From Campylobacter jejuni subsp. jejuni 414 (GTDB lineage: Bacteria > Campylobacterota > Campylobacteria > Campylobacterales > Campylobacteraceae): a DNA stretch of 64,000 bases. The notes under the pieces are model-generated. The model saw only the letters and a program-made list of their open reading frames with translations, made no database searches and was not told the origin of the DNA. The stretch spans positions 950,924 through 1,014,923 of the forward strand of contig CM000855.1 of NCBI GenBank assembly GCA_000163995.1. Direction: 5' to 3'. Of this stretch, positions 48,354 through 58,967 are shown in pieces (the stretch's first letter is position 1; every line of letters begins with the position of its first letter). A program made the position numbers and the translations under genes.

Positions 48354-51293
48354 TTAAGCCTTTCTTAAATGCCTTAAAATAGCCTCTAAAACATCATCGT
48401 CGTCTTGGCTTTTTGCTTTTATGAATTCTTTTTCATCACTTAAAGCAGTAAATTGAATGTTTTGCTCATAATTACTAATGCTTTTAAATTTATTTAAAGC
48501 TAAAATTTTAATAATAATCAAAGATAAAAATTGCTTGGTATAAACATCAAGTTTTCCAAAACGATCTTCAATTTCGCCTTCGATCTCGTAAACCTCATGA
48601 ACTTGTTTACACTTGCTAAGTCTTCTATAAAGCTCTAATCTTAAACGATCTTCACTGATAAGTTCGCTATTTAAAAAGGCATTGACATTGAGCTTTAAAT
48701 CAAGTTTGTTTTCTTTTTGATCTACTTCATTTTTGCTTAAGATGTTAAGCTCGTCTTCTAACATTTTAAGATACAAACTATATCCAATTTGCTCAATATG
48801 TCCGCTTTGATCTACCCCCAATAAATTTCCACCGCCACGAATCTCAAGATCATGATAAGCCAAAACAGATCCTGCACCTAAAAAAGAATTACTTTCTAAA
48901 GAAACAAGACGCTTTAAGGCATCTTTTGTGATAGTATTTTTATCTTCGATTAAAAAATAACAATAAGCTTGTTTATCACTTCTTCCCACGCGCCCACGCA
49001 ATTGGTGTAAATCAGCCATACCAAAACGATCGCTTTTTTCTACTATAATGGTATTTGCATTAGGTAAATCAATCCCGCTTTCTACGATGGAAGTACTTAA
49101 AAGCAAATCATATTCTTTATTTTCAAATTTTAACATTTCTTCTTCTTGTATCTTAGCACTTATCTTAGAATGTAAAATCAAAATACGTAAAGTAGAAAAA
49201 AGCTCTAATAAATGTTTTTTACACTGCTCTATACTTGCGATATGATTATGAATGTAAAAAATTTGCCCACCACGCCTTAGTTCTCTTACTATGGCTTCTT
49301 TTAAAAGTGCATCATCGTTTTCTTTAACAAAGGTTCTTACATCCATTCTATCTTCTGGTGGAATTTGTAAGACGCTATAAGACTTTATAGAACTTAAAGC
49401 TTGATTTAAACTTCTTGGTATAGGTGTAGCTGACATAGATAAAATATGTGAATTTTGGGTAATTTCTTTAAGTTTTTCTTTATGCTTTACTCCAAATTTA
49501 TGTTCTTCATCAATAATAGCAAGAGCCAAATTTTCACATTCCACGCTCAAAAGTGCATGAGTTCCTACAACCACACAGGCTTTATTTTCTTTTAAATTTT
49601 GCAAAACTTGTTTTTTCTCCGCACTACTTGTAAAGCGATCGAGTTTAAAAACTTCTATACCAAAAGAAGTAAAACGCTTTTTTAAGGTTTTATAATGCTG
49701 GTGAGAAAGTAAAGTAGTAGGTGCAAACAAAAATGCACAAAATCCGCTTTCAACCACGGGATAAATAGCATTCATAGCTACTTCAGTTTTTCCAAAACCC
49801 ACATCGCCACTTAAAAGTCTATCCATGACTTTTCCACTTTGAAAATCTTGCAAAATTTCATAACAAGCCTTATCTTGATCGCTTGTATAAATAAACCCCG
49901 CATTAGCTATAAAATCAGCTTGTTTACTTAAATCTACTTTGATTTTTTTTGCTTGCACTAAAGATCTTTTTGCTGCCATGATAACAATTTCAGAAGCGAT
50001 AGCAAGAAGTTTAGTTTTTAACTTTTCTTTAAGTTTAACAAAGGTTGTTTTACCTAATTTATCTAAACTTGGAATAGAACCACTTACACCCAAATATTTA
50101 TCAATCAAATAAAGATTCTCCACTGGTAACAAAAGCTTATCAGAATTTTGATACTCTATGGCAACAAACTCTTTTTTTGATCCACTTACCACTATCATTT
50201 CAAGGCCTAAAAATTTACCTACTCCATAATCTTCATGTACTATATAATCCCCATTCTTAAGCTCATCTATAATCAAGCTAGCTTTTTTTCTTGTTTTTTT
50301 GTTTTTTCTTTTTGGTTTAAAGAAATGATCAATTTTTCAGGACCAATAAGATTAAGCCTTAAATCACTTTTTACAAAATGGATATTTTGCGTATCTTCAA
50401 GCTCTAAAGCTTTAAATAAAGCTTCATTTTTAGCTAAAAGTATAATTTTTTTGTTTTTATGAAATTCAAAAAAATCTTTATTATAAAAACTTTGTAATTC
50501 TTTAAATTTTTTAGCTTGAGGTAAAATTTTTGCATTCACAAAGCTTATATCTTTTTCGTATTCATTAGGATCAAATTTTTCACAAGCTAAAAAATCAAGT
50601 TCCAAATAATCAAAAAAATCATCAATGCACCAAAATCCTAAAGAATTAATATCGTGTATTAAAGTATCACTTTGAAAATCTTCTAATTTTTCCTTAAAAA
50701 TTTCATAATTTTCCTTATCAAAATGTTTTAAAAAAGGGCAAATTTCAAAATGATCCAATTCATTAGGACTAGATTTTTGACTTTGCAAATCAAAATACCT
50801 TATACTTTCAATCTCTTCGCCAAAAAACAAAACTCTGATAGGATTTTCTTCATTGATACAAAAAATATCAATAATATCTGCACGGATTGAAATTTCACCC
50901 TTATCCTGAACTATATCTACAAATTCGTAGCCCAACCTTGAAATTTCATCTTCAAAAAATTTAGAATCAAAATTTTGTTTTTTGTCGACAAGATAATTTT
51001 GTAAATGTTTTTTTGAAGGAAGCTTTTTTAAAACAGTATTTAAAGGAGAAATAAGGATTTTTTTTTCCTTCTTCTTTGTAGTAAGCATTTAAAATCTTGC
51101 AAAGATCAAAAAGTTCTTTAGAAAAAGCCCTTAAATCATCTCCAAACTGCGCCCTAAAGTCAGGTAAAACAAAGGTTTTTAAACCCTTAAATCGTGAAAC
51201 TTGAGCAAGTAAATCTGCTTGTTTATCATCTTTGCAAAGCAAAAGTTCACAAATTTTTGGATTTTGTAAGTATTCATAAAATGAAGCTTGCAT
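48354..51293 (-). pseudogene. mfd: Mfd, transcription-repair coupling factor, middle part frameshifted as read
   Basis: The outer parts share one frame: the N-terminal UvrB-like part from 51293, and the RNAP-interaction (NGDYIVHEDYGVGKFLGLE), helicase (LLSGDVGFGKTEVAMNAI, DEEHKFGV) and C-terminal parts from 50276 down. The middle (GYEFVDIVQDKGEISIRADIIDIF...) is read in another frame. Shifts are +1 in an A9 run (51058-51066; A8 fits) and -1 in an A7 run (50283-50289; A8 fits). Restored length is 979 residues, normal for the family. Mfd removes stalled RNA polymerase and recruits UvrA. Confidence 0.88.
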
Positions 51294-51688
51294 TATTCTT
51301 CATTGTTATTTTCAATAAGTCTAATAGTATCTTCTTTGATTTTACTAGTCCCATTAAAGCGACCACCACTTTCGATAGAAATCTTTTGTATTGAAATATC
51401 GCCATTAACAACTCCACCTGCTAAAATTTCTAAACTATTAGCTTCAAGCTGTCCTTCAAAATAACCATTTACTACAATTTTATCCGCTTGTAATTCGCCT
51501 TTTAAATTTCCATTTTTTCCGATAACAACAATACTTTCAGAATGAATAATACCGTTTAATTCACCATCAACATGAAGCATGGAAGCAAAATAAAATTTAC
51601 CCTCAATTCTAGCACCTGAAGAAATTACTGTTGTTTCTGAGCTAGAGTTGGATGTTGGGCTGATACTGCCTTTATTAAAGATTGCCAT
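51293..51688 (-). CDS. Bactofilin
   Basis: A 131-residue bactofilin (DUF583) with a right-handed beta-helix: ISSGARIEGKFYF, MLHVDGELNGIIHSESIVVIG, LKGELQADKIVVNGYFEGQL, and GGVVNGDISIQKISIESGG. It polymerises without nucleotide and scaffolds cell-wall enzymes. Its start lies 64 bp inside the LytM peptidase gene upstream, and the two are linked to helical shape in C. jejuni as I recall. Corresponds to Cj1086c. Confidence 0.92.
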   Translation of the reverse strand: MAIFNKGSISPTSNSSSETTVISSGARIEGKFYFASMLHVDGELNGIIHSESIVVIGKNGNLKGELQADKIVVNGYFEGQLEANSLEILAGGVVNGDISIQKISIESGGRFNGTSKIKEDTIRLIENNNEE

Positions 51689-52527
51689 GGAACTCTCCTT
51701 TCTTGATTAAAAAAATCATTCATATTTTTTCTTTGCAAATTTAAAAAATACAAAGGTTCTAAAGTTTTATTGATAAATCTTACCTCATAGTGTAAATGTG
51801 GTCCAGTAGAAAGACCCGTGTTGCCACTATAACCTATTAATTGTCCCTTATTAACAAATTGACCTGCTTTAACTACCTCCTTACGCATCATATGAGCAAA
51901 TACTGTTTTAAAACCAAAATTATGTAATAAAATTACATTATAGCCATAACCATTATCACTATAACCAAAAAATTCCACCACCCCACTTGCGGGCGCATAA
52001 ATAGGAGTGCCAATTTCGGCTCTTAAGTCAATGCCAGGATGAAATTCTCTTCTTTTTAAAAGTGGATGCTCTCTCCAACCAAAATTTCCCGTAATACCTT
52101 TATTTTGAATAGGCCATCCATTAGGAATTTGTCTTAAAATTTCAAGTTGCTGTTCATTGGTAAGGTGAAGATTATCAAGTCTTGCACTAATTGTAAGATT
52201 ATTTTCTACCTCTAAACCCAAAGCTTCCTCAAAAGAAGCTATCTTATCTTCTATAGCTGCATACTGCTGAGTTTTTTCTTCTATACTTTTTTGCATTTGC
52301 GAATTAGATAATTCTAATTCTTTGCTTTTTTTCAAAAGTTCCTCACGTTTTTCACTGATATCACTAAGCTTGCTATCAAGATATTTGATATAAAAACTAC
52401 TAAAAACTAAAAATAAAACAATAAAAGCAATAGTATAAAAAACTATTTTTTTGATTATTTGATTTAAATAAAAATGTCTTGAGCCGTTAATATCTGTAAT
52501 AGTAATAGTGAATTTATTTTTTACCAC
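51625..52527 (-). CDS. pgp3: M23/LytM peptidoglycan endopeptidase (Pgp3-like)
   Basis: 300 residues: one N-terminal membrane anchor (IVFYTIAFIVLFLVFSSFYI), a coiled coil ~45-100, and a LytM domain with zinc ligands in FHPGIDLRAEIG and GPHLHYEVRF. It should cut DD-crosslinks of peptidoglycan. It overlaps bactofilin by 64 bp and folC by 14 bp. I recall the equivalent gene being named pgp3 for a role in helical morphology; the symbol is offered on that memory. Corresponds to Cj1087c. Confidence 0.87.
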   Translation of the reverse strand: MVKNKFTITITDINGSRHFYLNQIIKKIVFYTIAFIVLFLVFSSFYIKYLDSKLSDISEKREELLKKSKELELSNSQMQKSIEEKTQQYAAIEDKIASFEEALGLEVENNLTISARLDNLHLTNEQQLEILRQIPNGWPIQNKGITGNFGWREHPLLKRREFHPGIDLRAEIGTPIYAPASGVVEFFGYSDNGYGYNVILLHNFGFKTVFAHMMRKEVVKAGQFVNKGQLIGYSGNTGLSTGPHLHYEVRFINKTLEPLYFLNLQRKNMNDFFNQERRVPWQSLIKAVSAQHPTLAQKQQ

Positions 52528-53698
52528 ACCACTCCTTTAAAAAATTTTCCACTAACATAAAAGAACCAAAAACTAGACTTTTTTTATTTTCTTCTAAATT
52601 TCTAAATTCTTTACATTGTATACCTAGCTTTAATGCAATACTATAAATTTTATCATCAGCCAGCTTTCGTTCTACACTTTTATATTTATATATTTGTATT
52701 GTATCAATAATAGGCTTTAATGTATTTAAAATTTGAAAAATATCCTTATCTAAATAAGTATTATAAATGAGATTTATTTTTTCTCCTTGGAATTTATCAA
52801 GCATAGCCTTAGCAGCCATAGGATTATGACCTACATCAACAAAAAAATTGGGGGAAATTTCTTGACATCTTCCTTGCAAATTTAATGCTTGTAACTTTTT
52901 CAAAGCTTTTAGAGTTTTTTCTTGTGAAGTTAAAATTTCGCAAGCTTTTAATGCAAGTTTTAAATTGTGCTTTAAAAAACAAGGTAAAATAAACTTTTCA
53001 CAATAAGCCTCAAAATCTTCTTTAAATAAAGAATTTAAGGAAGATTTTTGCAAGTTGGCTTTTTTTAAAAAAGCAATTTTTTGTGCTAAATTTAAAACAT
53101 TTTCTTCCTGCTCATCACTTATAAGTGCTATAGGTGTCATAACTTTGAGTTTAGTTCTTGCAATATCTTCTAAAGAATTTCCTAAAATTTGAATATGATC
53201 AAACCCAATTCTTGTAAAAATATTCATTTTTCTTTCAAAAACAGAAGTAGCATCATATTCCCCACCTACCCCCGCTTCTAAAATGATAAAATCACATTTT
53301 TGAAATAAAATTACAGCTAAAAAAGTAGCATATTCAAAATAACTTAGTTTTTGCAAATCTTGCTTGAAAATTCCTTCAAGATTTTCATGAGCTTTTTGCA
53401 ATTCTTCTTCATTTGCAATTTTACCATTAAGATAAAATCTTTCATTAAAACTAAAAATATGTGGACTAGTGTAATGCCCGACTGTATAATTTAAATTTTC
53501 TAAAAGTTGGGTTAAATATCTACCCGTACTGCCTTTACCATTTGTACCTATAAGTTGGATTATAGGAATATTTTTGAAATATTTCTTATATTTTTCATAC
53601 ATTCTAAACATCAAAAAACGATCGATTTTATCGTAATTTGTGCTTTTTTGAGCTAAAAAATTCTCAACTTTGATTATATTGTTCATCAACTGCTGCAA
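52514..53698 (-). CDS. folC: FolC, folylpolyglutamate/dihydrofolate synthase
   Basis: A 394-residue Mur-ligase-like enzyme: P-loop IQLIGTNGKGSTGRYL, HYTSPHIFSFNERFYLNG, GVGGEYDATSVF and FVDVGHNPMAAKAML. It adds glutamate to folates. The start could be the ATG four codons in (MNNIIKVENF). It overlaps the GGDEF-like gene by 35 bp and the LytM gene by 14 bp. It is intact. Confidence 0.93.
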   Translation of the reverse strand: MQQLMNNIIKVENFLAQKSTNYDKIDRFLMFRMYEKYKKYFKNIPIIQLIGTNGKGSTGRYLTQLLENLNYTVGHYTSPHIFSFNERFYLNGKIANEEELQKAHENLEGIFKQDLQKLSYFEYATFLAVILFQKCDFIILEAGVGGEYDATSVFERKMNIFTRIGFDHIQILGNSLEDIARTKLKVMTPIALISDEQEENVLNLAQKIAFLKKANLQKSSLNSLFKEDFEAYCEKFILPCFLKHNLKLALKACEILTSQEKTLKALKKLQALNLQGRCQEISPNFFVDVGHNPMAAKAMLDKFQGEKINLIYNTYLDKDIFQILNTLKPIIDTIQIYKYKSVERKLADDKIYSIALKLGIQCKEFRNLEENKKSLVFGSFMLVENFLKEWCGKK

Positions 53699-55062
53699 TC
53701 TGTTTTATTAACTCATCTAAAATATTAATATTTGGCTTACTTTGTTTATCAAGATAAGCTACATGAATTTTAGGGCTTATAATATCTTGTTTATAAATAA
53801 ATCTAAAATTTTCTATAGTTTTAAGATTTGTATTTACAAGCTGAGTAATTTCATCTTTACTTTTCCCTGGCGAAACAATCAAATAACTCTTTTCATCTAT
53901 CATCCACAGTTCATCAAATTCAGTACAAGAATCTTTTAGAATTTTTTTAAATCGCACAAAAATTTCATTCAAGCTTCCCATGCCATATTTTTCCATAATA
54001 AAACGATAATTTACTATAGAAAATAAAGCTAAAGAATAATTAACCTTGTATTTATTAAAATTTTCATCCATTTTATCAAGCTCTTTAAGGACACTCCAAG
54101 ACTCTCTCTCTTCTAAGCTTTGCGTGAATTCAATTTGATTATTTAAAGATGTAATTTTTTCTCCAAGTTGTTTAAATTTCAATTTCAAATCTTCAAAGCT
54201 AAGTTTTACTTCCCCATTTTCATCGGGCTTTAAAGTATTGATAAAATCCATATTTTTTTCATTTGATTTATTAAGCAAAATAAGTAACTCATAAATCTTT
54301 TTCAAATTATCATTAAAAAAATTTAAATTTTTTTGAACATACATATTATCAACCATTGTGCGATGATTGATAAATTCCATTAGCTCGTTTTTAAAACCTT
54401 CTTCGCCTATTATAAAAGGCTTTTGTGTTAAATTTTGCATAAAACTTTGAATTTTTAAATCTTCCACCAATGAAGGATTTAAACCCAAACACAATAATTC
54501 ACTAAAATACTCATAACTACGATCTTCAAGTTTGGCTAAAAGTTTTTTAATCACGCTATCATAATCATCATATTTACTAATGCCATATTTGCGAGTTTGT
54601 TCCTCTAAATCATTCTCATCATAATTTTTTTCAAGTTCCTTCCATTTTTTTAGTAAGCAAATAAATACTTTCACTATCCATTGTTTTAGAAATTCTAATC
54701 GAAGTCACCTTAGCTAAATCTCTCACCTTTTTATCTTTACTTATCTGCAAGGTTTTAGATATGGTGGATAAAAAATCAAAAAATTCACTAAATTGCTTTC
54801 CGCTTTGTCTATTTAAAACAGAAATTAAAAAACTGATTAACTCCTCTAAACTCCGTATAGTTTTAGAATTTAATTCTTGCTGATAAATTGGCAAAAGTAA
54901 GGTTTTGTATTTATCAAGTTTAATCTTATTTGAACTTGTAATACCATATTTTAAAGATAATTCTTCAAAAATTTCCGTATAATTTTCAGGGGTTGGCTTT
55001 AACTTTCTTTCTTTTAATGCGATTAAAGCTTGTTTTGCTATTTCATTAATATTTGGAACCAC
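53664..55062 (-). pseudogene. Degenerate GGDEF-type protein, frameshifted as read
   Basis: Two frames make ~465 residues. The first encodes a helical N-terminal domain (PTPENYTEIFEELSLKYG...) and stops after LLTKKMEGT. The second continues KKWKELEKNYDEND. The joint is an A7 run (54645-54651); A6 restores the frame. The last ~150 residues follow the GGDEF fold (YSLALFSIVNYRFIMEKYGMG...LWMIDEKSYLIVSPG), but the signature and metal residues are replaced, so cyclase activity is unlikely. I prefer a GTG start at 55062; an upstream TTG at 55083 is possible. Corresponds to Cj1089c. Confidence 0.78.
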
Positions 55063-55558
55063 GTTTTTGCCCTTTAATAGCAATTACAGAAATAAACTCA
55101 TCAAACGCCTCACTTGAAGCCGATCGAATAGCTTCATATCTTGCAGAATCGCTAATAATACTATTTGGAGAAATTTCAAAATTATAACTTCCATTTGTAC
55201 TAAAAGTCTGGCTTGAACCATCTTTAAAAACAACATTAAAATCTAAATTTAACCTAGCTTTATAACTAATAACATAACCATTTTTATCATAAGCTAAAGG
55301 AATAAATTCTAAATTATTCATTCTTACATTGATTATATCATCAGCCTCGTGTTTTAAAGCAAGCTTGCGCCCTAATTTTGAAATCACCATTTCCTTTAAA
55401 GTATCAGCAACATAAATACTATTTTTTGGATCTTGCTTATTTAATTCAACATTAACATAAACTTTTTCATCAAAAATATTATTAGTAATTTTTGAAGTAG
55501 GAATATACCCACAAGCACCCAAAAATAAACCTATACAAAAAATCAAAATCTTTTTCAT
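55046..55558 (-). CDS. lptE: LptE-like lipoprotein
   Basis: A 170-residue outer-membrane lipoprotein: signal [18 protein letters not shown] with lipobox LGAC, then a beta-sandwich-type domain ([39 protein letters not shown]). It plugs and helps assemble LptD in LPS/LOS export. It sits between leuS and the GGDEF-like gene, abutting leuS. Corresponds to Cj1090c. Confidence 0.82.
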   Translation of the reverse strand: MKKILIFCIGLFLGACGYIPTSKITNNIFDEKVYVNVELNKQDPKNSIYVADTLKEMVISKLGRKLALKHEADDIINVRMNNLEFIPLAYDKNGYVISYKARLNLDFNVVFKDGSSQTFSTNGSYNFEISPNSIISDSARYEAIRSASSEAFDEFISVIAIKGQKRGSKY

Positions 55559-57985
55559 TTGATTACTAGATTAACTAGTTTTCCTTCCACGTAAATTTCT
55601 TTTACTATGCTTTTACCTTCAAGCCATTTTACAGTATTTTCTTTTGCAAGTGCTAAAATTTCTTCTTTGCTTGCATTACTTGAAATTTCAAATTCAGCTC
55701 TTTTTTTACCATTAACACTTACAACTAAATTTAAAGTATCTTTTACAAAAACTTCTTCTTTGAGTTCTATTTTTTTGAAATTTTTACAATCAAAAAGCTC
55801 CTTGCTAAGTTCAAAGCAAACATGAGGAATAATAGGCTCTAAAATATTTAAAATAATATAAAAAGCTTCTTGCTCTAAAGCCTCATTTTTACAAAGCGCT
55901 AAAGCATTTAAAGCTTCCATACAAGCTGCGATTAAAGTATTAAAAGCAAAGCTTTGATAATAAACTTCTTCAGATTTTTTCAAAGCTTCGTATACTTTTA
56001 ATCTTGCATATTTTTCTTCTTTACTTAAATTCTCTTGTTTTAATTCTAAAAGCTCACCTTTTTTAACATTTTGTGCCCTATCATAAAACTTGCAAATAAA
56101 TCTATAAGATCCTTCAACTGCATCATCATTCCATTCAAGTTCTTTAGCCGGAGGTGCAGCAAAAAGTATAAAAAGTCTTGCTGTATCAGCACCATATTTT
56201 TCTATGATCTCATCAGGATCTACAACATTGCCTTTAGATTTTGACATTTTAGCACCATCTTTTAACACCATACCCTGGGTCAAAAGCCTATTAAAAGGTT
56301 CATCTTGTGTCAAGTAACCAAAATCTCTTAAAGTTTTTTGAAAAAATCTCGCATAAAGCAAATGTAAAATCGCATGTTCAATACCACCTATATATTGATC
56401 CACACTCATCCAGTAATTTACACTTTTTTCATCCAAAGCTTTTTCTTGCCAAGTTTTTTCATCACTTGCAAAACGTGCAAAATACCAAGAACTTTCAAAA
56501 AAAGTATCTAAAGTATCACTTTCTTTTTGAGCCTCTTTACCACATTTTGGACAAATACAATTTTTCCAAGTTGGATGCTTATCAAGCGGATTACCCTCTC
56601 CAGTAATTTGCACATCTTCAGGCAAGGTAATAGGTAAATTTTCTAAATTTTGAGGCACTATACCGCAATTTTGACATTTAATCATAGGAATAGGCGTACC
56701 CCAATATCTTTGACGCGAAACACCCCAATCACGAATTTTAAAATTTATAACTCTCTTCCCAATATTTTTAGCTTCAAACTGAGAAATAATTTTTAATCTT
56801 GCTTCATTACAATCAATACCATCAAATTCTTGACTATGGATTAATTTTCCTGATTTTTGAGTATAAGGTAAATTCTCTTGAGTTTGAATCACTTGTTTAA
56901 TAGCAAGATCATATTTTTTTGCAAATTCAAAATCTCTTTCATCGTGAGCTGGAACAGCCATAACTGCTCCACTACCATAATCAGCCAAAACAAAATTCGC
57001 TACCCATAAAGGAATTTTTTCTCCACTTAAAGGATGAATAGCATAAATTTCTAAAAAATAACCTTCTTTTTCAGAACTTTGTCTTTCTCTTAAACTTTGA
57101 TTTTGTATGGCTTTAATTTTATTTGATAAATCTTGATTTAAGAAATTTTGAGAAAGTAAATTTTGAACGATTTTATGTTCCGGGGCTAAAGCAATATAAG
57201 AAACTCCATAAATTGTATCCGCTCTTGTAGTAAAAACTTCTAAAGAATTTTCTTTGGCTTTTTGCTTGCTTTCTTCATCTAAATTTAGAGAAAATTCTAA
57301 ACCTTCACTTTTACCTATCCAATTCTCTTGCATGGTTAAAACTTGATTGGGCCACTTATCTTTTAATCCTTCTAAATCCTTTAAAAGCTCCTCAGCATAA
57401 GCAGTAATTTTTACATAATAACCTGGCATTTTTTTTTGCACTACTTCATGACCACAACGCCAACATTTTCCATCTTCAACTTGCTCATTAGCTAAAACAG
57501 TTTGATCTTGTTCACACCAGTTTACATTGGCTTCTTTGGTATAAATCAAACCTTTTTCAAACATTTTGATAAAAAATTCTTGCTCAAATTTTGTATAAAG
57601 TGGATCTGAAGTTGCAAACATTCTTTTTTTAGAAAAAGAAAAAACCCAAAGAAAAAAGCTCTTTTTTCATATAAGCCATATTTTCATAAGTCCATGATTT
57701 AGGATGGATTTTATGCTTGATTGCTGCATTTTCAGCAGGCATACCAAAACTATCAAAACCTATAGGATGTAAGACATTAAATCCTATTTTGCGATAATAT
57801 CTTGCCAAAGCATCACCTATAGTATAATTTCTTACATGTCCCATATGAATACGGCCACTAGGATAAGGAAACATTGATAAAATGTATTTTTTAGGCAAAT
57901 TTAAATCATCTTTTGGCTCAAAATATTCATTTTCATCCCAAATTTTTTGCCATTTTTTTTCTATTAAACTTGCTTCATAAGCCAT
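55555..57985 (-). pseudogene. leuS: LeuS, leucyl-tRNA synthetase, frameshifted as read
   Basis: The start is ATG at 57985 (RBS GGAGAAA). The first frame holds the HIGH motif [18 protein letters not shown] and stops after [12 protein letters not shown]. The second (55555-57621) holds the editing domain, a zinc-like CxxC pair ([15 protein letters not shown]) and KMSKS in [16 protein letters not shown]. The joint is an A6 run on the plus strand (57639-57644); five would read [17 protein letters not shown] and give 809 residues. There is one LeuS per genome and it is essential, so a sequencing error is by far the likeliest cause. Confidence 0.92.
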
Positions 57986-57995
57986 AAATTTCTCC

Positions 57996-58967
57996 TTATA
58001 CTGTTCCTTTTTCATACATTGCACGATTACGTTCTCTATCTTGCTTTCTTTTTGCTTTTTCAATTTCTTTGTTTCTAAACTCAAGCACACTAAATTTAAA
58101 CCATAGTAAAGTCGGGCTTGCAACAAAAATAGAGCTTAAAGTTCCTATTATAATACCTACAATTAAAGTTAAAGAAAATCCTTGTATCATTTCCCCACCA
58201 AAGAAATAAAGTATCACAACTGTTGCCAAAGTAAGTCCTGAAGTTAAAACCGTTCTTGACAAAGTTGCTGAAACACTTTCATTGATAATTGGCGCAAGTT
58301 CACTTTTTTTACTTGTTTTAATACCTTCTCTGATTCTATCAAAAATAATAATTGTATCATTTAAAGAATATCCAAGTACAGTTAAAACAGCAGCTAAAGT
58401 ATCTAAATTTACATCAATTTTAAATAAAGAAATTGCCCCTAAAGTAATCACAACATCGTGAATTTCGCTAATTATAGCTGCAAGAGCAAAACGCCATTCA
58501 AAACGCAATGCTATATAAATTAAAATCGCTATCAAAGATATAGCTATAGCCATAAGTCCTTTATTTCTAAGCTCATCACCTACTTTTGGACCCACTACAT
58601 CGGCACGACGCACTTCAAATTTTCCCGTATCTTTTAAAAGAGTACTTATATATTCGCCTATATCATTGCTTACATTATCATTGCTTCCCAAAAAGCGTAT
58701 CGTTACTTCTTCATTGCTTCCAAATTCAGTTACAGATAAATTTTGAAAAGTTCCTTGCTTTTCTAAAATTTCTCGGATTTGTGCTATAGGTGCTGCATTT
58801 TCGTATTTAAGCTGAATTAAAGTTCCTCCACTAAAATCAATACCATATTGCAAACCCCTATCCCAAAGTAAATAAATAGATCCAAAAAATAAAATAAAAG
58901 AAAGGGAAATAGCAGCAAAACGCATTCTCATAAAATCATAAATTTTCTTCTCACTAAAAAATTGCAT
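57996..58967 (-). CDS. secF: SecF, protein-export membrane protein
   Basis: 323 residues, six membrane segments, with a periplasmic loop after the first: [15 protein letters not shown], then [14 protein letters not shown] and [20 protein letters not shown] in the RND-type core. With SecD it uses proton motive force to pull proteins through SecYEG. It overlaps the secD stop by one base (TAATG). Confidence 0.96.
   Translation of the reverse strand: MQFFSEKKIYDFMRMRFAAISLSFILFFGSIYLLWDRGLQYGIDFSGGTLIQLKYENAAPIAQIREILEKQGTFQNLSVTEFGSNEEVTIRFLGSNDNVSNDIGEYISTLLKDTGKFEVRRADVVGPKVGDELRNKGLMAIAISLIAILIYIALRFEWRFALAAIISEIHDVVITLGAISLFKIDVNLDTLAAVLTVLGYSLNDTIIIFDRIREGIKTSKKSELAPIINESVSATLSRTVLTSGLTLATVVILYFFGGEMIQGFSLTLIVGIIIGTLSSIFVASPTLLWFKFSVLEFRNKEIEKAKRKQDRERNRAMYEKGTV

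Noticed and set aside
50273-51088. mfd as three separate genes (fission)
   Set aside because: Both joints are homopolymers, the outer parts share a frame, and the restored length matches a single Mfd.
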